Both the position numbers and the translations under genes were made by a program. From a bacterium (GTDB lineage: Bacteria > Zhuqueibacterota > Zhuqueibacteria > Residuimicrobiales > Residuimicrobiaceae), in the NCBI GenBank assembly GCA_012523655.1, contig JAAYTV010000081.1:1-21664 (forward strand): a stretch of DNA of 21,664 nucleotides. The letters are read 5' to 3'. Position 1 is the first letter of the stretch, and each line of letters starts with the position of its first letter. This document shows, one piece after another, positions 8,248 to 14,505 of the stretch. The notes beneath the pieces are model-generated. The model was given only the letters and a program-made list of their open reading frames with translations. It was not told the DNA's origin and searched no databases.

Positions 8248-9030
8248 TTAATCGTTTGCTATGAACATCCTCCACCAATTACGCAGGTCCTTGGCGTGAC
8301 GATCGGCAGTCAACACAAAATGATTACCCAATGGATTGTTTAAAAGTTCATCCCGTATTAAGGCATTGTTGAATTTGAGTAAAGCCTGAGAGCGGCAGTG
8401 ATGCGAACTGTCACCGCTGTCGACCATCTTCGCTTCGGTGATCCAAATCTTTCAAGTTGGGCTTCGCGATTCTCACAAGCATGACCAGACCATGAGCGAA
8501 TCTCCCGACGATCCCAACGACGCCGGCATCATTCAAGCGTGACAAAGCAAACAACCGTACGTGTGATGGGGACGGTCTGCCGGAAACCGTGTTGAACATC
8601 TCATCCGAAACATCACTCACAATGTTAACGCCTCAGACGTTTTTTAATTTTTAATCGGCTCAAGTACTTGCCACCAACCATTCGGAAGGTCCGCCGGCCA
8701 GTCCTACCATGCATTTATAGGACAACGATGGACTGTAACCGATCTGCTCGCCACCTGCAGCCTGGATTACGTTTGATCATCGGCCTCTTGCTTGGAAACA
8801 ATAATGCGGTCATACAGATCTCTTTTATCTGAGCACGCCAATGCCTCAAACGAGGCTGCTAGAGAGTTATTGCCGGGATGGGCGATGAGGATCACCGGTC
8901 CTTTGCTGAATTCCACAGCACGCTTTGCGACACACTTGGCGATCAGAGCTTCGGTTCCGCCCACAATCATCAGCAGGAATAAAAATGCATTTACACCAGC
9001 CCGTTCGAACGATACCCCGCGTCCGCTCAA
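8248..9030 (-). pseudogene. Decayed sugar-isomerase-like gene (L-fucose/L-arabinose isomerase superfamily?), fragments in several frames
   Basis: Protein-like fragments follow one another on the minus strand but switch frame. Fragment A (about 9030-8770) has GGTEALIAK, GPVILIAHPGNNSLAASFEA and YDRIIVSKQEADDQT. Fragment B (8767-8660) continues one base out of frame with QAAGGEQIGYS and VGLAGGPSEWLVAST. Fragment C (about 8620-8414) has ALSRLNDAGVVG. Fragment D (about 8442-8248) has MVDSGDSSHHCRS, NNALIRDELLNNPLGNHFVL and KDLRNWW, ending TAA. The order GGTE, AHPGNNSLAAS, GGPSEWLVAS, LNDAGV and NPLGNHFVL recalls L-fucose-isomerase-related proteins, but this is from memory and uncertain. The B-to-C distance is much shorter than in that superfamily, so an internal deletion is likely. 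That the region is decayed coding sequence is much surer than its identity. It is too damaged to make a working enzyme. Confidence 0.6.
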
Positions 9031-9316
9031 GCCGCCCCGAACGCTGGAAAATTCATGTTTGACATTCTCTGCATCCCAGGAATCGCTAACTTACGATGCC
9101 AAAGAAAAGCAATTAAATGCGTGATGAAGCATCTTATTCCCGATTAATCCTAATTCATCTATTACGAGAGCACAAAATTTTTCATTTGCCGCACAAAACC
9201 TCTGTCTTCCACCAACAAGACTAGGATCTGATCCTCTTGGAAGTAAAAAATATGCACTGCAGTGCCATTACAGATACGAAATTTGATCTTGCCGGGGATT
9301 ACACGTTCATGGATAT
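9031..9316. other. Intergenic stretch with nothing recognisable
   Basis: I see no convincing coding sequence, hairpin or repeat here on either strand. It separates the isomerase-like pseudogene from the short ORF at 9317 and may hold decayed flanks of either. Confidence 0.5.
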
Positions 9317-9763
9317 TTGAAAATATATTCCGCATGTATTAAATTTAACCAGCAAGCGTTAACGTGCAAGAGTTATTTCGATGAATCCAGATTTTGTGGA
9401 GAAATAATAGACGAGCATTGCTATCTCCGCAACGGCACCGATCTGCCTTTCAGCTATTACAGCCGCTCAGTCTCCTTGCCTTTTGACAGCTGGGGCCGGC
9501 ACATCGACAGCCTCTCCTGGTATCCTGTCACGCTCCCCTTAACGGAGGAGAACTGCAATCTGGTGTCCGGAGACTGGTGCTGGTGGAATGAACAGCCGGG
9601 AGATCCTCGAAGATGTTTTATTGGGTGTACAGTCCATGAAGTAATTTCTGCTAGTTCTCATCTAGCAACCGGCGTCTACTTGTGCCGGATGATAAACCCC
9701 CGTGATGATGAAAATGATCCAGTCGGCACTTGCGATGATAACAAGTTGGTGATAAAAGTTTGA
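9317..9763 (+). CDS. Unrecognised 148-residue ORF with a possible type IX secretion C-terminal tail
   Basis: I do not recognise the body of this protein. It is rich in Cys, Trp and aromatic residues (SGDWCWWNEQPGDP, DSLSWYPVTLPL) and has no signal peptide at its apparent start. The last 35 or so residues, SSHLATGVYLCRM, then an Asp/Asn-rich insert and NKLVIKV at the very end, resemble the T9SS type A sorting domain, whose pattern is L-A-S/T-G-V-Y-hydrophobic-hydrophobic-R followed by K-K-hydrophobic-V-hydrophobic-K. If so, this is the tail of a once larger secreted protein whose N-terminal part is lost, because T9SS cargo needs an N-terminal signal. It has no clear ribosome site, and its surroundings are decayed. 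It may be a pseudogene fragment or a spurious ORF. Confidence 0.35.
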   Translation: MKIYSACIKFNQQALTCKSYFDESRFCGEIIDEHCYLRNGTDLPFSYYSRSVSLPFDSWGRHIDSLSWYPVTLPLTEENCNLVSGDWCWWNEQPGDPRRCFIGCTVHEVISASSHLATGVYLCRMINPRDDENDPVGTCDDNKLVIKV

Positions 9764-9799
9764 ACCAACTTGCCAAATAATTTATTTTTCTGATTATTC

Positions 9800-9828
9800 T
9801 TGACTTGCATTGCATTCTGTCGTATTTT
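9800..9828 (+). promoter_or_regulatory. Sigma70-like promoter for the GAF-PP2C phosphatase gene
   Basis: TTGACT (9800-9805), a 17-base spacer and TATTTT (9823-9828) predict a transcript start near 9835. That leaves a leader of about 78 nt before the GTG at 9913. It matches the promoter before the Asp-box gene in both the -35 box and the spacing. Confidence 0.5.
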
Positions 9829-9912
9829 AGTATTGGTGGAAAATGTTCAATATTTGCTCAGCGAGATGACAGCCATGGGATAAAAGCGTTGAAAACGGAA
9901 AGGAAGCTCGCC

Positions 9913-11217
9913 GTGAACGACGAACTCCACAAGCTTCAGATCGCCGTAGAAGAACTCAGCATCCTCAACGACCTGGCCGTGGCGGCCAGCACCACCCTCG
10001 AAGTCGAAAAAATGCTCGACATTATCGTCCACAAGAGCATCAAGGCTCTGCACGCGGAACAGGGTGCCATTCAACTGATCACGGAGCAATCGGACGCCCC
10101 CCTTAAAACCCTCATCCGTCAGATGGATTCTGAAAATCAGTTATTAAGATATAAAGTCGGCATCAACATCACCGGCTGGGTATTAAAATATCAGAAACCG
10201 CTCGTGATCGACGACCTGTCCAGCGATTTGCGTTTTCACACGACCGAGACGGAGCGCAAAGAGATCCGTTCGGTGCTGTGTGTGCCCATACAGTTCCGTG
10301 CGCATCTGTTCGGCGTGTTAATGGTGGTCAATCGCATGAACAACGGCCGATTCACGGAGGATGATCAACGGCTGCTTTCAATCATCGCTTCACAGTCGGG
10401 GCAGTTGATTTATAATTTGCAGATGCAGCAGGCCGAGTTGGAGAAACAACGCCTGCGGCAAGAGTTGGACATGGCGCAAAAGATCCAGAAGAGTCTGCTA
10501 CCCAAATGCCATCCGGTCTCCGAGTCGTTCGATATCACCATCTGTTATGAGCCGGCCGAAACAGTGGCAGGCGACTATTACGACTATTTCCGTTTGAACG
10601 ACCACCTCACCGGCATCGTTATCGCCGATGTTTCGGGTCACGGTACCTCAGCGGCACTGGTGATGACTATGGTCAAAGGTGTGCTTCATTCGGTGTGCAA
10701 GTCCTACCGCTCGCCGGCGCAGATGCTCGGTGACGTCAATACCATCCTCTGCGGTATCCTGCCGCCACAGATTTTCATCACAATGGTGTTCATGCAGCTT
10801 GATCCCCGCAGCCTGCAACTGCGTTTCGCCAGCGCTGGACATAATCCACTGCTATTTTATCACGGCGCCGGCCGAACCTGTGAATTTCTTGAGTGTCGCG
10901 GATTGGCGCTCGGCGTAAAACGGGATATATCCTATATCGAGCGCGAGGTGAAGATGTCGCCTGGCGATTTCCTCCTCGCTTACACCGATGGCGTCATTGA
11001 GGCGGCTGCTTCTTCCCATGAAATTTTCGGTGAGGAGCGTCTGCTCGAAACGGTGCGAATGGCCATGGAAGAGGAAGCGTCAGACCTGGTTTGCCGCATC
11101 CGCCAGACCGTCTGCGACTTTAGCGGCCGCACCTCGCATGAGGACGACATGGCCATGATCGGCATTAAAATGAAGAACAAGGAAGCCAATCGTGACCATC
11201 AACCTGTCAAGGAGTAA
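9913..11217 (+). CDS. GAF-domain PP2C/SpoIIE-type (RsbU-like) serine/threonine phosphatase
   Basis: The start is taken as GTG 9913, with AAAGGAAG (9899-9906) six bases upstream. A longer frame from TTG 9805 would begin upstream of the predicted -10 box. The 434-residue protein has no membrane segment. Residues about 15-170 form a GAF sensor domain (LDIIVHKSIKALHAEQGAIQL, GWVLKYQKPLVIDD, VLCVPI, GVLMVVNR). A coiled-coil linker (about 165-200, QAELEKQRLRQELDMAQKIQ) ends in the QKSLLP motif typical of this group. The SpoIIE/PP2C domain follows, with metal-binding acids D221 (GDYYDYF), D239 (ADVSGHG), D359 (YTDG) and D411-D412 (HEDDMAM) all present. Relatives dephosphorylate anti-sigma-antagonist proteins or Ser/Thr-phosphoproteins in response to a ligand or partner. 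No antagonist or anti-sigma gene is nearby, and the next intact genes are Ser/Thr kinases. Confidence 0.85.
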   Translation: MNDELHKLQIAVEELSILNDLAVAASTTLEVEKMLDIIVHKSIKALHAEQGAIQLITEQSDAPLKTLIRQMDSENQLLRYKVGINITGWVLKYQKPLVIDDLSSDLRFHTTETERKEIRSVLCVPIQFRAHLFGVLMVVNRMNNGRFTEDDQRLLSIIASQSGQLIYNLQMQQAELEKQRLRQELDMAQKIQKSLLPKCHPVSESFDITICYEPAETVAGDYYDYFRLNDHLTGIVIADVSGHGTSAALVMTMVKGVLHSVCKSYRSPAQMLGDVNTILCGILPPQIFITMVFMQLDPRSLQLRFASAGHNPLLFYHGAGRTCEFLECRGLALGVKRDISYIEREVKMSPGDFLLAYTDGVIEAAASSHEIFGEERLLETVRMAMEEEASDLVCRIRQTVCDFSGRTSHEDDMAMIGIKMKNKEANRDHQPVKE

Positions 11218-11309
11218 AACAGGCAACCCTCTGCTGTTGTGGCCAGGCCGGTCAGGATATACGTTTTTGGCTCTGTCCTGACTATGTTTGTCTGTTGCGC
11301 CCGTCCACA

Positions 11310-11692
11310 GAGATGATCCGTTCGGAACTTATGCCCAACGGCTCTTTCAACATCCCGGAATATGACACGGTTAAGGACTGTAAGCAATTCATGGCGCTTT
11401 ACGCCTATTCACTCTATCATCGAGTGCAGGAGGGGGAGTCTATCCAGTGGCACTGTTCATGACCGGCGCCCATGATCCGCGCGTCGATCCGATGCGTTCG
11501 CGTAAGATGATCGCCAGACTGCAGACGGCCAACCGCAGCGGCCATCCGATAGTATTGCGCACCAGTTCGACAACTGGCCATGGTATCTGTACTACGCTGA
11601 GCGACCAGCCGAACCAACAGGCGGATCGGTCCGCGTTTCTGTTCTCAGATCACCAGGCTTCGATCGGTGATGCAAATCTATGCCAGCGTTGA
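11310..11692 (+). pseudogene. C-terminal remnant of a prolyl oligopeptidase (S9A family), frameshifted
   Basis: Two frames together give the end of an S9A peptidase. From 11310 the reading is EMIRSELMPNGSFNIPEYD, then FMALYAYSLYHRVQEG, stopping at TGA 11460-11462. From about 11444 the next frame continues with PVALFMTGAHDPRVDP, RKMIARLQTAN and TSSTTGHGI, ending at TGA 11690-11692. The join needs one added base near 11442. The second frame holds the family's charge-relay Asp (in HDPRVD) and His (in GHG), but the nucleophile-serine region and the whole beta-propeller are missing. Upstream, 11218-11309 cannot be read with confidence, although CCARP at about 11295-11306 in another frame may be another scrap. 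No active enzyme can be made. It separates the phosphatase gene from the kinase array. Confidence 0.72.
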
Positions 11693-11851
11693 GACGCGGT
11701 TGCCAGTCTTGAACAAGAGGAGACCTGGCAGCCAACGCCCGTGGTGCTGATAATACCAATTCCTGATTTACCTGATACAGGGCTATTGACCAAATTACTG
11801 AATCTGGTTGTTCAGGCGTCCGTTTGCCTGTGAAAGGCAGAGGAGCACGCA
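11693..11851 (+). other. Leader region of the kinase array
   Basis: This stretch has no coding sequence that I can support. It ends with the ribosome site AGAGGAG (11839-11845), six bases before the first kinase ATG. A TTGACC at 11786-11791 has no good -10 partner, so the array's promoter is not identified. It may lie here or upstream of the phosphatase. Confidence 0.4.
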
Positions 11852-14494
11852 ATGATCGGCCAAAAAATCTCTCACTATACCATCCTCGAAAAAGTCGGCG
11901 AGGGCGGCATGGGGGTGGTGCACAAGGCCGAGGACAACCGGCTCGGCCGGATGGTCGCCCTCAAATTCCTTCCTCCTGACCTCACCCGTGATGCCGAGGC
12001 TAAAGAGCGCTTTTTACGCGAAGCCAAGGCAGCCTCTTTACTGCAGCATGAACACATCTGTACTATCCACGACATCGATGAGGCGCCGGACGGCCAGCTC
12101 TTCATCGTTATGGATTATTATGAAGGCGAGACACTCAGGGAGTCCATCGCCAGAGGACCGTTACCGCTGGACCGGGCCATTTACCTGGCGGGGCAAATTG
12201 CCCTTGGACTGAAAGAGGCGCACGACCACGGGATCATCCACCGCGATATCAAACCGGGCAACATCATACTGACCCCGAGGGGACAGGCCAAAATCCTTGA
12301 CTTTGGTCTGGCCTCATCGGGGACCGAGGCACACATCACCAGGACCGGCACGACCTTGGGAACCGCAGCCTATATGTCGCCTGAACAAGCGGCGGGCAAG
12401 GAAGTGGATCGCCGCAGCGACATCTGGGCCCTCGGAGTGATTCTTTATGAGATGATCACCGGCGTGAGGCCGTTCGCCGGCGAATACGAGCAGGCGGTGA
12501 TCTATTCGATTCTCCATGATGAACCGGAACGGCTCACCGCCCGGCGCAACGAGGCGCCGAAGGAGCTGGAACAAGTGGTCCATAAGGCGCTGGCGAAAGA
12601 CCCTTCCAGGCGGTATCAGCATGTTGAAGAGATGCTGGCGGACTTGAGCTCCATCGCTGCAAAGACATCGGGCGGAATAATCACGGCAAAGACCCCCATC
12701 CGTAAAAAAAGAAGGGCTTTCCTGCGCGGACCCCTGGCCGTCCTGGCGGCCGGCATCTTTGCATTCATCCTGTATCTCCTTTCATCGACTCCCTGGCTAA
12801 AAAAATCCGCTACGGATTGTCGCAAAATGATTGTCGTCCTCCCCTTCGAAAACCTCGGTGCAGCGGAGGATGAGTACTTTGCCAACGGCACCACCGAGGC
12901 CATCACCGCGCGATTAGCCGGCATCAGCGGCCTCGGCGTGATTTCGCGCCAGAGCGCCATGCAATATAAAAAAACAAAAAAAACGATACGGCAGATCGGC
13001 AGCGAACTGGGCGTGGACTATCTCCTCGAAGGCACGGTGCAGCGAGAAAAACCCGGGGATCCGGCCAGCCGGGTTCGCGTCATCCCGCAGCTCATCCGCG
13101 TGGCCGACGACACCCATGTCTGGGCGGGCACTTACGACGAGAATATGAACGAAGTGTTCCGCGTCCAGTCGGAGATTGCCGAGCGGGTGGCAACCCAACT
13201 GGACATTGCACTGTTGGAATCCGAACGTCAGGTCGCTGCAAAACGCCCCACCGAAAACCTGGCAGCCTACGAATACTATCTGCGGGGTATGGACTATGTC
13301 AACAGCGTCGTCGTTGCGGAGGTCGAGAAGGCCGTCGCTCTACTGGAAAAAGCCGTCGCACTGGATCCTCAATTCGCAGAAGCGTGGGCCCATCTGGCCA
13401 ACGCTCATCGTGGTCTCTACTGGGCTTTCGATCGGCCCGGAGAACTGGTTTTACTCAAAGAGGCGGCGGAACGGGCACAGCAGCTCGCGCCCGATCTTCC
13501 CGAGACTCATCTCGCCCTCGGTTACGTCGCGTACTCTGAGCGCGAATTTGACAGGGCGCTCGAACAGTTTGAAAAGGCGGATCGCAGGCAACCATCGGGT
13601 GAAACGGCGCAGGCCATCGGGTTCACGCTGAGACGTCTGGGGAGGTGGCAGGAGGCGTTGAAATCCGCTGAAAAGGCGCGCCGACTGTTACCTCGTTCCT
13701 ATTTTATTTATTCGGATATTCTCGGCGGCACCAGGCAGGGACTTCGTCAGTATGACCAAGCCCTGCAGGACGCAGAGTATGCCATTCTCTTGTCGCCCGG
13801 AATAGCCGATGGCCATGTCACCAAAGCCCAGGTCCGACTGGCAAAAGGTGATCTGAACGCCGCACACGAGGCGATGCTCGAGATGTCGCGTCGTATCGAT
13901 ATGGCCCGGGCTGCGGAATATGTGCTGCCGCAGGGAATGGTGGTCTGGTGTGCCAATAGTCATCTGCGCCTTTTACCGGAGACCTTTACTGTGGCCTTCA
14001 ATGCCTTTGAAGCAGGCTCCCTGGACCGGTATCGTGGCATCCAACCTGCGATGGTCGCGACCACCCACTTTGCCCGGGCCTTGCTGTTTGAGGCAGCCGG
14101 AGAACGCGCATTGGCCATAAGCCGTTACGATTCAGCCAGGATTCATTTTGAGCGTCTGATCCGGTCGAACCCGCAGTCGGCTTACATCCCCGTCTACCAG
14201 AGTGATTTGGGATTGACGTATGCCGGGCTCAATCAGTGTAAAGAGGCCATGCGGATAGGAGAAGAGGCGGTCCGGATGATGCCGATATCCAGAGACGCGG
14301 TGGTCGGTCCCGCGCTGGTGGGAAACCTTGCTGAGATTTACGTCAGATGCGGGAAATACGAGGAGGCGATCGTCCAGCTGGAAACGTGGTTATCCGTGCC
14401 GTCACTCGTATCGGTTCCTCTCCTGTGCCTTGATCCGGTGTGGGATCCGTTGCGACCTAATCCGAGGTTTCGTCGGCTGGTGGAAGTAAAATAA
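11852..14494 (+). CDS. Membrane Ser/Thr protein kinase with TolB-like and TPR domains (array copy 1)
   Basis: The 880-residue product has a complete Hanks-type kinase domain (about 9-270): glycine loop GEGGMGVVHKAED, lysine K38 (VALK), catalytic D132 in HRDIKPGN, metal D150 in DFG and the SPEQ activation end. A basic linker (IRKKRRAFLR) precedes a single membrane helix (about 291-311). Then comes a TolB/FlgO-like domain (about 326-450) with the VLPFENLG opening, the IGSELGVDYLLEGTV core and a family-atypical Pro-rich insert (KPGDPAS). Tetratricopeptide repeats fill about 465-850, and the end is DPVWDPLRPNPRFRRL. Predicted topology is kinase inside, TolB-like and TPR part outside the inner membrane. 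It would phosphorylate Ser/Thr on unknown proteins in response to a signal sensed by the outer part. It is the most divergent copy in its C-terminal half. Eleven bases separate its TAA from copy 2. Confidence 0.9.
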   Translation: MIGQKISHYTILEKVGEGGMGVVHKAEDNRLGRMVALKFLPPDLTRDAEAKERFLREAKAASLLQHEHICTIHDIDEAPDGQLFIVMDYYEGETLRESIARGPLPLDRAIYLAGQIALGLKEAHDHGIIHRDIKPGNIILTPRGQAKILDFGLASSGTEAHITRTGTTLGTAAYMSPEQAAGKEVDRRSDIWALGVILYEMITGVRPFAGEYEQAVIYSILHDEPERLTARRNEAPKELEQVVHKALAKDPSRRYQHVEEMLADLSSIAAKTSGGIITAKTPIRKKRRAFLRGPLAVLAAGIFAFILYLLSSTPWLKKSATDCRKMIVVLPFENLGAAEDEYFANGTTEAITARLAGISGLGVISRQSAMQYKKTKKTIRQIGSELGVDYLLEGTVQREKPGDPASRVRVIPQLIRVADDTHVWAGTYDENMNEVFRVQSEIAERVATQLDIALLESERQVAAKRPTENLAAYEYYLRGMDYVNSVVVAEVEKAVALLEKAVALDPQFAEAWAHLANAHRGLYWAFDRPGELVLLKEAAERAQQLAPDLPETHLALGYVAYSEREFDRALEQFEKADRRQPSGETAQAIGFTLRRLGRWQEALKSAEKARRLLPRSYFIYSDILGGTRQGLRQYDQALQDAEYAILLSPGIADGHVTKAQVRLAKGDLNAAHEAMLEMSRRIDMARAAEYVLPQGMVVWCANSHLRLLPETFTVAFNAFEAGSLDRYRGIQPAMVATTHFARALLFEAAGERALAISRYDSARIHFERLIRSNPQSAYIPVYQSDLGLTYAGLNQCKEAMRIGEEAVRMMPISRDAVVGPALVGNLAEIYVRCGKYEEAIVQLETWLSVPSLVSVPLLCLDPVWDPLRPNPRFRRLVEVK

Positions 14495-14505
14495 AGGCCA
14501 TAGAG

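Noticed and set aside
9805..9912. Upstream extension of the phosphatase to a TTG at 9805
   Set aside because: That start lies upstream of the predicted -10 box and lacks a ribosome site, and the added residues do not look like protein. GTG 9913 has a good ribosome site.
11786..11814. Promoter directly before kinase copy 1 (TTGACC box)
   Set aside because: With 16-18 nt spacing the -10 candidates (TTGTTC, TGTTCA, GTTCAG) are poor, so it was not listed as a promoter.
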